From Deltaproteobacteria bacterium (GTDB lineage: Bacteria; Myxococcota_A; UBA796; SXON01): DNA of 58,528 bases. The stretch is from contig BJHF01000035.1 in NCBI GenBank assembly GCA_014191855.1, forward strand, positions 1 to 58,528. Direction: 5' to 3'. Positions 23,877 to 31,048 of this stretch are shown here, in pieces. Made by a program: the position numbers and the translations under genes. The notes under the pieces were generated by a model. It saw only the letters and a list, made by a program, of their open reading frames with translations, ran no database searches and was not told the origin of the DNA. The first letter of the stretch is position 1. Each line of letters starts with the position of its first letter.

Positions 23877-25094
23877 GTGTCCCAGTCCCTCGTGCTGCCG
23901 GTAGAAGGCGGCGTGCCGATCCACGCGTGGGTGGAAGGCGTAGAATTTGAGCACCACGCTCGCGCGCAGCTTCAAAACGTCGCTCGGCTGCCGTTTGTTT
24001 TTCGCCATGTTGCGGTGATGCCCGACGTTCACGCTGGGATCGGCGCCACCGTCGGCACGGTGCTCGCTACGCTTGGCGCGATCGTGCCGGCTGCCGTGGG
24101 CGTGGACATCGGCTGTGGAATGATGGCGGTGCAAACGACGCTGAACGCGAAGGACCTACCCGATGGGCTGGGAAAGGTGCGCCATACCATCGAAGCGGCC
24201 GTGCCACACGGGCGAAGCCACAACGGCGGAAAACACGACGCCGGCGCCTGGAACGAGGTTCCTGACACGGTGGAGGCCGCGTGGGCGGAGCTTTATCCGG
24301 GCTATCGCGCGGTGCTGGCGAAGAACCCCCGCTCCAGCCACCCCCGCCCGCTGGAGCAGCTCGGTACGTTGGGCGGAGGCAACCATTTTGTGGAGGTGTG
24401 CCTGGACGAGGCGGGCGGCGTGTGGGTGATGTTGCACTCGGGCTCCCGAGGGGTCGGAAACAGCGTCGGCAGCTACTTCATCGACATGGCGCGTGAAAAG
24501 ATCATCCGCCGCCAGAAGGATCTGCCGGACATGAACCTCGCATGGTTGGAAGAAGGATCTCCGTTGTTCGACGAATATGTGGAGGCCGTGGGGTGGGCGC
24601 AAGAGTACGCCCGGGTGAACCGCGTGTTGATGATGAACCACACGCTGCGCGCGCTGCGAAAGCACACCAAGCGCTTCGAGGTGATCGACGAGGCGGTGAA
24701 TTGTCACCACAATTACGTCGCTCGGGAAACCCACTTTGGGCAGTCGGTGTTGGTCACGCGCAAGGGCGCCGTGCGCGCGGGGCTGGGGGAGCTGGGGATC
24801 ATTCCGGGGTCAATGGGGGCCAAGTCCTTCATCGTGCGCGGGAAGGGGGAGGCGGAGGCGTTCTGCTCGTGCAGCCACGGCGCCGGCCGAGCGATGTCCC
24901 GCACGGACGCGAAGGGGCGGTTCACGCTGGCGGACCATCGCAAGGCCACCGAGGGGGTGGAGTGCCGAAAGGACAAGGATGTGATCGACGAGACGCCTGG
25001 CGCCTACAAGTCGATCGACGCGGTGATGGCTGCGCAGACCGACCTCGTGGAGATCGTGCACACGCTCAAGCAGGTGCTGTGCGTGAAGGGGTAG
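23877..25094 (+). CDS. rtcB: RNA-splicing ligase RtcB
   Basis: A 405-residue RtcB, the GTP- and Mn-dependent ligase joining 2',3'-cyclic-phosphate or 3'-phosphate RNA ends to 5'-OH ends. Diagnostic motifs are MPDVHAGIGATVGTVL, VGVDIGCGM (metal Asp/Cys), LGTLGGGNHFVEV, VMLHSGSRGVGN, and SCSHGAGRAMSR near residue 333, whose His is the guanylylated residue. The length is slightly short of the ~408 of E. coli RtcB, which is normal. The GTG start has GAGG six bases upstream. Neither RtcA nor an RtcR activator is adjacent, so it may work in RNA repair alone. Confidence 0.96.
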   Translation: MSQSLVLPVEGGVPIHAWVEGVEFEHHARAQLQNVARLPFVFRHVAVMPDVHAGIGATVGTVLATLGAIVPAAVGVDIGCGMMAVQTTLNAKDLPDGLGKVRHTIEAAVPHGRSHNGGKHDAGAWNEVPDTVEAAWAELYPGYRAVLAKNPRSSHPRPLEQLGTLGGGNHFVEVCLDEAGGVWVMLHSGSRGVGNSVGSYFIDMAREKIIRRQKDLPDMNLAWLEEGSPLFDEYVEAVGWAQEYARVNRVLMMNHTLRALRKHTKRFEVIDEAVNCHHNYVARETHFGQSVLVTRKGAVRAGLGELGIIPGSMGAKSFIVRGKGEAEAFCSCSHGAGRAMSRTDAKGRFTLADHRKATEGVECRKDKDVIDETPGAYKSIDAVMAAQTDLVEIVHTLKQVLCVKG

Positions 25095-25151
25095 GCGGGC
25101 CTCATTCCCCAGGGGGAACGATCCGATCCGTGGTGCACGGGAGCACGTTCC

Positions 25152-27179
25152 ATGGCCAGTCGTCGGCAGCTCGGGGAGATCCTCATCGGAGAATCCGTGG
25201 TGACCCGCGAGGTGGTCGAGGGCGCGCTGCGAATGCAGAAGCACGGGACGCGCGGCCGGCTGGGCCAGCTCCTCGTGGACTCCGGCGCAATGGACCCGGG
25301 GTGGTTGACGGCGGCGCTGGCGGAGCAGGCCGGCGTGGACACGGTGGATCCGCTGATGCTCGCCGTCGATCCCACCTGGCTGTGGCGGGTGCCCCCCGAT
25401 GTGGCGGAGCGGCTCGGCGCGTTCGTGGCGAAGGACGAGGATGGTCTGCTGCTGGTGCTCGCAGATCCATCGCAAACATCGACCGTTCGCACGGTGAGCT
25501 CGCTGTTGGGTGTGTCGGGCCTGCGCGTCGCGGCTGGACTCCCCGACCGGGTGACGTGCGCCATCGCCCGCCATTACGACACGCTCCCTGCACGGAAGCT
25601 CCGGGTTCGCGGCGTCGTAGGTGAACAACGGCCGATTCTCCTCAGCGCCACGGGTCTGGAGTTGGACGTTCGTGGCATGCACGCCCGTTTGGCTCGGAAC
25701 GGACCCCGCACCTGGTCCGACTTCGCGACGGCCCTCGTGGTGTACGCGGTCGAAACCGGGGCCGAACGCCTCGTGATCGACCAGGGGCGCGTCCGGCTCA
25801 CCTGGGATGGCGTTGAGGGCGACGTGATGGAGCTCCCCGCGAGCCATGCCCTTGGTGTCGTCGCGAGGCTGCGGGTGCTCGTCCACCTCGACGCGGGCGC
25901 CATCAAGGGCGAGGCCGGCGCTGCCCGCGTGATCATCGGTGAGTCGGAATTCGTGGTAGATCGCCGCATGTCCCCCGGCCAGTCTGGCGGTCGGCTTGAG
26001 CTCCGCTTGGAGCCTGGCCACGCGGCCTCGGATCGGGGGATGGCGCCGAAGGTCGCAGCGGCGTGGAAGTCGTTGACCGGCGCCCCGGGGCTCGTCGTGC
26101 TGGCCGGACCGGACGGCGCGGGGCTTGAGCACACGGCCGGTGCGGTTCCGAATGCCCGGGTACACCGCCTCGAAGATGGCGCGTCCGTCGGTGCCGCCGT
26201 GGCCGCGGCAGCCGCGGGTGTGACGGTACTGGGGTGCGTGGCGGCCGCGGGCGTTCCGGAGGCGTTGGCGCGGCTCCGTGAGCTGGCGCCGTCCCGCTCG
26301 TCGCTGGCCGCCGTGCTCACCGGCGCGCTCGCCCAGCGCCGGGTTCGTAAGGTTTGTCAAAAGTGTTCCGTCGTGGGCGAGCCCGACGCCGCGGCCGCGG
26401 AGCGCTTCGGGGTCGTGCCGTTCGCTGCGCCCCGGGCTGGCGAGGGCTGCCCGGCCTGCTTCTATCGCCGGTACGTCGGGTCGTTCTACGCCTACGAGGT
26501 CGTGCTCGCCGATGCGGCGCTTCGCGATGCCTTCGACGCGGGCGCTGCCTTGAGTGAGCTGGGTCGTCGCTGCGCTCCCGTGGCCGAGCGGCCCCTCCAG
26601 GTGGACGCGGTGTCGCGCGGTATCCTCGGAGAAACGGCGATCGAGGAGCTGTATCGGGTCATCCCGCCCCGTCCGGCCTGGTCGACGCCCAGCGAAGGCG
26701 AGCGGCACCGCGGGCTTCTTCGCGCGGTAACCGACGCGCCGCTCGGGGCGGACGAGGTCGTGAAGGCGACGCTCCCTGCGCTCCCCGCCCTGGTTTGGGT
26801 CGACGGAGGGAATGCGGGAACGGGCAGGCTGCGCGCGGCGCTGGCCGGCGCCGTCGACGTGCAGCTCGTGGCCAGCACGGCGCTGGCGCGGGCGTCGTCG
26901 CCACCGCGGGTGGGGGTGCTGTCCAAACACGCGCCCGGCGGGTGGGATGCGGTGTTGATCCAGGAGTGGCGCGCGGCGGGCACGCACGTTGTCCTCGTCG
27001 GCGCCCCGCTCGATTATCGCCAGATGAACCAGGCCTTCGCCCTCGGCGCTGACGATTACGCCGGCGGCGTGGAGGATCTGCTGGTGCGTGTGTCGCGTTG
27101 GGTGCCGGTGGAGACGGGCGAGATGACCGACGACGAGATTACGTATGACACCTTGGATGAGGTGTTTGTGGGGGGGTGA
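25152..27179 (+). CDS. Degenerate GspE/PilB-like protein with N-terminal MshEN domain and C-terminal receiver-like domain
   Basis: A 675-residue protein with the outline of type II secretion/type IV pilus ATPases. The MshEN domain is at ~5-145 (LGEILIGESVVTREVVEGAL, LGQLLVDSGAM). A GspE-like core follows, ending in the zinc-finger pair CQKC (~401) and CPAC (~433). The Walker A position reads VVLAGPDGAGLEHTA instead of GPTGSGKTTTL, so the Lys-Thr needed for ATP binding is missing. Walker B is also not recognisable. The last ~120 residues (PALVWVDGG, then VLVGAPLDYRQMNQAFALGADDYAGG) resemble a response-regulator receiver fold. It is probably a regulatory or c-di-GMP-sensing relative rather than a motor. 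No other secretion or pilus genes are adjacent. Confidence 0.78.
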   Translation: MASRRQLGEILIGESVVTREVVEGALRMQKHGTRGRLGQLLVDSGAMDPGWLTAALAEQAGVDTVDPLMLAVDPTWLWRVPPDVAERLGAFVAKDEDGLLLVLADPSQTSTVRTVSSLLGVSGLRVAAGLPDRVTCAIARHYDTLPARKLRVRGVVGEQRPILLSATGLELDVRGMHARLARNGPRTWSDFATALVVYAVETGAERLVIDQGRVRLTWDGVEGDVMELPASHALGVVARLRVLVHLDAGAIKGEAGAARVIIGESEFVVDRRMSPGQSGGRLELRLEPGHAASDRGMAPKVAAAWKSLTGAPGLVVLAGPDGAGLEHTAGAVPNARVHRLEDGASVGAAVAAAAAGVTVLGCVAAAGVPEALARLRELAPSRSSLAAVLTGALAQRRVRKVCQKCSVVGEPDAAAAERFGVVPFAAPRAGEGCPACFYRRYVGSFYAYEVVLADAALRDAFDAGAALSELGRRCAPVAERPLQVDAVSRGILGETAIEELYRVIPPRPAWSTPSEGERHRGLLRAVTDAPLGADEVVKATLPALPALVWVDGGNAGTGRLRAALAGAVDVQLVASTALARASSPPRVGVLSKHAPGGWDAVLIQEWRAAGTHVVLVGAPLDYRQMNQAFALGADDYAGGVEDLLVRVSRWVPVETGEMTDDEITYDTLDEVFVGG

Positions 27180-27189
27180 GGCGGGCCAT

Positions 27190-27295
27190 CGGGTCATGGT
27201 AGGCGAAACCACAGGTTGAACGCAGGTCGCCCAGCGACCGTTTCGGTATCATCGAGGAACGCGCGCTACCGGTTCACGAAACGGGGGCTCACCGG
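27190..27295. repeat. Cassette-flanking repeat R1
   Basis: Shares an ordered series of blocks with 28231-28337: CGGGTCA.GGTAGGCGAAA, ACAGGTTGAA, a CGTTTCG-type block, and GGTTCACGAAACGG.GGCTC. An internal inverted repeat pairs CCGTTTCG with CGAAACGG. It lies just before the MqsR-like gene. The remaining gap to 27384 includes CTATGCTATAG (27367-27377), an imperfect palindrome overlapping the ribosome site region and a candidate operator. Confidence 0.65.
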
Positions 27296-27384
27296 CGCCA
27301 CCGGCAGCGACGGCGTACATGCCACAGAAGTCCCGGGAAGTGCTGGCAGGCACCCCGAAAGCGTGACTATGCTATAGGGGTGAA

Positions 27385-27684
27385 GTGCCTCGCTCCGCCA
27401 CCGCTGCGTTCCTCGACCGGCTCGACCGAGCCCTCGACGCGGACGAGGTCTTCACGACCCGCGAGGCTCGCGAACTCGCCCTCGGCCAGTTTAGCTGGGA
27501 CGAGGGCGATATCTTCACGCTGCTCCGTGTGCTGGAGGAGGAGGACTTCCACCTCCTTGAGCCCAGCACGGCCGAGGAGGGCGGGATGATCTGGGTGTTC
27601 GTTCCGATGACCGACGACGGGCGAGTCTGGATCCGGCTTTGCGAGCGCCAGCACATGATCGTCGTGAGCTTTCACCGAGGGTGA
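27385..27684 (+). CDS. MqsR-like mRNA interferase toxin (divergent)
   Basis: A 99-residue protein, the same size as E. coli MqsR (98). Similarities are the FTTREARELA segment after a first helix (MqsR: RTTRSALLNA), EEEDFH, IW in the following strand, and the C-terminal RVWIRLCERQHMIVVSFHRG, which parallels MqsR's VYLKITVIHDVLIVSFKEK. The positions of MqsR residues commonly linked to catalysis (the Lys after DFY, the Gln in IWQDVY, the Tyr in VYLK) are changed here. Activity or specificity may therefore differ. It uses a GTG start after AGGGG and is followed 4 bp later by a zinc-finger protein in the toxin-first order typical of mqsRA. Confidence 0.6.
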   Translation: MPRSATAAFLDRLDRALDADEVFTTREARELALGQFSWDEGDIFTLLRVLEEEDFHLLEPSTAEEGGMIWVFVPMTDDGRVWIRLCERQHMIVVSFHRG

Positions 27685-27688
27685 TGAG

Positions 27689-28096
27689 ATGGATCAAACC
27701 GCAAAAACGTGCCCCTACTGCGAGAAGATGGCCCGCCCGGTTCTGGTGCCCACGCGGATCAAACGCGGGGACCGTGTCGTGTCGGTGCAGTTGGAAACGT
27801 GGGAGTGCGCTTCCGGCTGCCGCTCTGAGGACGGTTCGCGTCCGTTCGCGTTCAGCGATCAGGCGCAGGCGAAGCGGAATGACCCTGTGATCCGAGAAGC
27901 CTGGCGCGGCGCGTTCGGCGAGGAGATCCCCGACGCGATGCGTCCAGGTCGCAAGCCGCAGGAACCACGGAACCGAACGGTGCAGGTCAAGCTCACCGAG
28001 CGGGAGCTGCACGAGCTCGATCAACGACGGGGGGGCGCTTCCCGCAGCGAGTACATCCGCTCGCACGCGCTTCCGTTCGAGCGGAGGACGGGGTAG
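27689..28096 (+). CDS. Zinc-finger plus ribbon-helix-helix antitoxin (MqsA-like N-terminus)
   Basis: A 135-residue protein. The N-terminal ~50 residues carry Cys8-x2-Cys11 and Cys40-x3-Cys44, a zinc-binding arrangement like the toxin-binding domain of MqsA/YgiT antitoxins. The C-terminus has no XRE helix-turn-helix. Instead TVQVKLTERELHELDQRRG followed by ASRSEYIRSHAL looks like a ribbon-helix-helix DNA-binding domain. It starts 4 bp after the MqsR-like toxin and is surely co-transcribed. It should neutralise the toxin and repress the operon. The domain combination differs from the standard MqsA, which is the odd feature here. Confidence 0.62.
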   Translation: MDQTAKTCPYCEKMARPVLVPTRIKRGDRVVSVQLETWECASGCRSEDGSRPFAFSDQAQAKRNDPVIREAWRGAFGEEIPDAMRPGRKPQEPRNRTVQVKLTERELHELDQRRGGASRSEYIRSHALPFERRTG

Positions 28097-28185
28097 CGGC
28101 CGGGACCTCACTCTGCCGGAACAGAACCGTGAGAGGAGGAACGCACAGCCGACCTCGATCCTGGTCGTGACACACGACCACAAGC

Positions 28186-28337
28186 CCACCAGCCACAGTT
28201 TCGCGGGCAAGCACCCGATGGCGGAGCAAACGGGTCACGGTAGGCGAAAGAACAGGTTGAATGAGGAGCGGCCATCGACGGTTTCGCGGGAACGCGAAGG
28301 GCGCTTGTGGCGGTTCACGAAACGGCGGCTCGTTGGC
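28186..28337. repeat. Cassette-flanking repeat R2 (longest copy)
   Basis: The left part, 28186-28250, is almost identical to 29093-29158 (CCACCAGC, then GCAAGCACCCGATGGCGGAG, then CAAACGGGTC). The right part, 28231-28337, matches R1. Inverted segments include ACCCG/CGGGT and GTTTCGC/GCGAAAG, so the strand can fold. It sits between the MqsRA-like and MazEF-like cassettes and abuts the MazF stop codon. The gap 28097-28185 holds nothing recognised. Confidence 0.7.
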
Positions 28338-28338
28338 C

Positions 28339-28698
28339 TCAACGCGCGCTCGAACCCGGCAACCCGAGGAACAGGCGAAGCGCCTCATCGAGTGCGGCGA
28401 GCTCGTTGGCAGGCAGCACACCATAGACGCGACGAATCCGGCGTTTGTCGATCGAGCGCAGATGATCCACGAGCGCACAGGACACCTTCGTGAGTCCGCT
28501 GCCGGTGGGAGAGAGCTGTGGGTAGAGCGCCCCGACTCCGAGCGTGCCAGTCACCGGAACCACGCAAAGCACGGGGAACCGTTGGTCCTGGTTGACGACG
28601 GGGTCGCTCACGACGATGCAGGGGCGCACTCCTCGTTGTTCGTTCCCCACAGTCGGATCGAGTTCGACCAGCACGACCGATCCGCGACTCAGGATCAT
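28339..28698 (-). CDS. MazF/PemK-family endoribonuclease toxin
   Basis: A 119-residue MazF-type mRNA interferase. Family features are SRGSVVLVELDPTVGNEQRG near the start (usually RGDIVWVDL.P..G.EQ.G.RP), RPCIVVSD, FPVLCVVPVTG, and LTKVSCALVDHLRSIDKRRI, corresponding to the conserved ...D.i..vd..R. The SH3-like fold and catalytic Arg are consistent with an active toxin. ATG at 28698 overlaps the stop of the upstream antitoxin gene (ATGA), the standard antitoxin-first arrangement. The cassette is read on the minus strand, opposite to the neighbouring MqsRA-like pair. Confidence 0.9.
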   Translation of the reverse strand: MILSRGSVVLVELDPTVGNEQRGVRPCIVVSDPVVNQDQRFPVLCVVPVTGTLGVGALYPQLSPTGSGLTKVSCALVDHLRSIDKRRIRRVYGVLPANELAALDEALRLFLGLPGSSAR

Positions 28699-29000
28699 AG
28701 GTTCCCCGCCTTCCATCCGTCGCCGCTGACCCAACGAACGGGCGTCCCACCGGCGAGGTCGACCAACTCGGCTGCGTTCTCCATCAGATCGGGCAACCAA
28801 TCGCCCGTCCCGAGTTCCGACAGGTCGTCCCCGCCGGGGTGCGGCGCGCTGACGGAACGCAGCAGCTCCTCACGGCGGCGGTGCTCAAGCTCGCGCTCCA
28901 CCGCCTGCGCGATGAAGCGGCTTCGGTTTTGCTCGAACCGGTCGATGCCGTCGAGAAGGTTCGACGGGAGGGTCACGGTCACGCGTTCGGTGTGCACCAC
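28695..29000 (-). CDS. Ribbon-helix-helix antitoxin partner of MazF
   Basis: A 101-residue antitoxin. The first ~45 residues (ERVTVTLPSNLLDGIDRF, then SRFIAQAVERELEHRRRE) form a clear MetJ/Arc-type ribbon-helix-helix, with a DNA-contacting strand RVTVTLP. The acidic, Trp-containing C-terminal half probably binds MazF. Two adjacent GTG codons (29000, 28997) follow GAGG; either may start translation. The gene overlaps the toxin by 4 bp. A perfect 12-bp palindrome lies in its promoter and is the probable autoregulatory site. Confidence 0.85.
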   Translation of the reverse strand: MVHTERVTVTLPSNLLDGIDRFEQNRSRFIAQAVERELEHRRREELLRSVSAPHPGGDDLSELGTGDWLPDLMENAAELVDLAGGTPVRWVSGDGWKAGNL

Positions 29001-29022
29001 GGATGCCTCGCGAGTATGCCGA

Positions 29023-29051
29023 ATGGTATGATCATACTGGCCGACCGTCAA
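29023..29051 (-). promoter_or_regulatory. Promoter and palindromic operator of the MazEF-like operon
   Basis: On the minus strand, TTGACG (29051-29046) and TACCAT (29028-29023) are separated by 17 bp. The perfect palindrome GTATGATCATAC (29026-29037) sits in the spacer and touches the -10 box. A further half-site GCATACTC lies just downstream, toward the antitoxin start. This is the geometry expected for repression by the antitoxin. Confidence 0.6.
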
Positions 29052-29092
29052 GGATCTCGTCGGGCGGCTGGCCGGCGAATTTCGCCGCACTT

Positions 29093-29158
29093 CCACCAGC
29101 CCCCGTTTCGCGCGCAAGCACCCGATGGCGGAGCAAACGGGTCGGGGTAGTCGAAACC
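29093..29158. repeat. Cassette-flanking repeat R3 (left half only)
   Basis: A near-copy of 28186-28250, carrying CGCAAGCACCCGATGGCGGA and AAACGGGTC but lacking the right half. It lies beyond the MazEF-like promoter. The rest of the 29001-29332 gap up to the kinase gene shows no convincing gene; a 94-codon + strand frame at 29163 is rejected as a shadow. Confidence 0.65.
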
Positions 29159-29332
29159 ACCGATGAACCCCGCCTACGTCGCTATCCCCGCCGCCGTGGC
29201 TCACGATCTCGCTGTCCTCGCGGCGGAGCACAAACACTTGCGGCATCGACACCGGCGTCGCCGACGCGTCGCGATGCGAGGACGAAGCAAGCTGGGCCAG
29301 GGACCGGGCCGCCGCATCGCCCGGATCCCCTT

Positions 29333-31048
29333 CTATCGACACATCTTGAACGCCTTCGAACAATTCACGGTGAGCGTTTCTCCAACCCGAACGCGTGCTT
29401 TGCCGAGTGTCAGCGCATCTGCGCCAAAGCGCGCGTGGATGATGTAGTCGCCGGGTGCCGTCGTGTGCCCCATCACGCGACCGTCGGGCCCCTCAAGCCA
29501 GGCTTCGTCGGCATCGCCGGTGAACGTGACGTAGCCAATGGTGAGCCCGATTCCCTTCGGTGCGGGCTCCGGCGCAGGCTTTTCCCCGATCGGCGCGGGC
29601 TTCGATGCCCCGACGGCCGAATTCTCAGGCGCTGGTTTCGGCCGCTCGATCTCGTGTTTCTCGGGCGCGGGTACGGTTGGAGCCGGCTCACCCAATGGCG
29701 GCGCCGGCTCCGTCGCGCCTGCCGGTTCCACCACCGGCTCCACGGCCACCGGCACCTCGGGGATGAGGATGGGCTCCGGCTGCGGCGTCGGAACCAGCGG
29801 CGGCGCGGAAACCGGCCACAAGAACCACGCCGCCAGGCCCACAACGGCGGCCGCTGCGCCGAGCACCAGCAGGATTCCGCCTCCCCCGAGCACCGCGACG
29901 AGCCCGGCCAGCCCGACGGCGGCGCGATGGTCGGGAATTTCGACCGGCGCGCGGTCAGCGCCCACGCTCGCCGGCGCGCCCTCGCCCACTGGCCCGCTCG
30001 CCGGCGGCGGCATCGTCTCCGACGTTGGCGGCAGCGTTTCGGTCGGCGCGCCGTCGAAGAGCTGCGGTGCCATGGTCGCCCCGCTCGCCGCAACCCCTTC
30101 CGCCACAAACGTGTTCGACCCGCTCGGGCGGCCGTGGCCCGCAGGCTCCAGGGTATTCGTGACGGTAAGGCGCGGCGGGGCGTCGCGAACGTGAACGATG
30201 TGCACCGCGGAGGTGTCGCTGAGCTCACTCACGTTCACGAACAGCGACCGCAACGCTGCACAATCGGCGATGCGCTCCTCGCGCTCGATCATCAGGGCGC
30301 CCCGGATCGCCCGCCGGAAGCGTTCGGGGAGCGTGGGCACCAGCGCCTCCGCCGGCGTGTACTCGCCGCGGGCGAGCTTGGAAAAGATGGTGAGTGCGTC
30401 CGGCGCATCGAACGGAGGCACGCCGCACACCAGCTCGTAGAGGATCGCGCCCAGCGCGAAGATGTCCGCGCGCTGATCCACGTTGGCCGCGTCGCGCACC
30501 TGCTCGGGCGCCATGTACGCCGGCGTGCCCATCGGCACGCCGCTCCGCGTTCGGAAGGTCCCCCCCTGCTCCACCAACACCTTTGCCAGCCCAAAGTCCG
30601 CGACCTTCGGGATGAACCCGTCGTCTGTTTCCTCCAGCAGCACGTTTCCCGGCTTCAGATCGCGGTGCACGAGGCCAATGCGGTGCGCGCGGGTGACGCC
30701 CGCGAGGATCCCGAGGAAGATCGCCTCGGCTTCTTCGAGCGTGGGTTGGTGGTTTCGTAGCCACTGCTCCAGGGTGGGGCCCGCGATGTACTCCATCACC
30801 AACCCCGGCTTCCCCCCAATGAGGATGACGTCGGTAACGGCAACGACGTTCGGGTGGCGCAGCGCCGCCTGGACCTGGCCCTCCTGCACGAGGCGCTCGG
30901 TGATCCCCGGGATCTCGATCCGCAGCAGCTTCAGGGCGTGAAGGCTGCCGAGCGTGCGGTGGCGCACCCGGTACACCTCCGCCATGCCGCCCTCGCCGAG
31001 CAAACACTCCACGAGGTATCGGTCGATCTCCAGGCCCGCGTCGAGCAT
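29333..31048 (-). CDS. Hanks-type Ser/Thr protein kinase with single membrane span and PEGA-like extracytoplasmic domain
   Basis: A 571-residue receptor kinase. Kinase subdomains are clear: GEGGMAEVY (P-loop), HALKLL (ATP Lys), HRDLKPGN (catalytic loop), DFGLAK (metal) and PAYMAPEQV. An acidic/Pro-rich juxtamembrane region follows, then one hydrophobic span near residues 395-430 (GGGGILLVLGAAAAVVGLAAW). Next come a Pro/Glu/Ala-rich spacer and a small C-terminal beta domain (GLTIGYVTFTGDADEAWLEG) ending in two Cys, PEGA-like. The ATG at 31048 overlaps the upstream stop as TGATG, so it is coupled to the gene before it. Signals sensed outside may control cytoplasmic substrates, which cannot be predicted. 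Confidence 0.92.
   Translation of the reverse strand: MLDAGLEIDRYLVECLLGEGGMAEVYRVRHRTLGSLHALKLLRIEIPGITERLVQEGQVQAALRHPNVVAVTDVILIGGKPGLVMEYIAGPTLEQWLRNHQPTLEEAEAIFLGILAGVTRAHRIGLVHRDLKPGNVLLEETDDGFIPKVADFGLAKVLVEQGGTFRTRSGVPMGTPAYMAPEQVRDAANVDQRADIFALGAILYELVCGVPPFDAPDALTIFSKLARGEYTPAEALVPTLPERFRRAIRGALMIEREERIADCAALRSLFVNVSELSDTSAVHIVHVRDAPPRLTVTNTLEPAGHGRPSGSNTFVAEGVAASGATMAPQLFDGAPTETLPPTSETMPPPASGPVGEGAPASVGADRAPVEIPDHRAAVGLAGLVAVLGGGGILLVLGAAAAVVGLAAWFLWPVSAPPLVPTPQPEPILIPEVPVAVEPVVEPAGATEPAPPLGEPAPTVPAPEKHEIERPKPAPENSAVGASKPAPIGEKPAPEPAPKGIGLTIGYVTFTGDADEAWLEGPDGRVMGHTTAPGDYIIHARFGADALTLGKARVRVGETLTVNCSKAFKMCR

Noticed and set aside
22485..24134. 549-codon minus-strand frame across the VIT/VWA and rtcB genes
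   Set aside because: It crosses two well-supported genes, which is not plausible for a real overlapping gene.
24810..27212. 800-codon minus-strand open frame opposite the GspE/PilB-like gene
   Set aside because: Composition is Arg/His/Gly-rich with no domain; it mirrors a well-supported + strand gene in a GC-rich genome, a typical shadow frame.
27190..29158. Integron attC sites
   Set aside because: The repeats fold and flank cassettes, but the conserved GTTRRRY/RYYYAAC core pairs were not found and no integrase is present.
29163..29447. 94-codon + strand frame MNPAYVAIPAAV...
   Set aside because: Runs into the kinase gene on the other strand, Arg/His-rich, no family; the first part overlaps only intergenic DNA.
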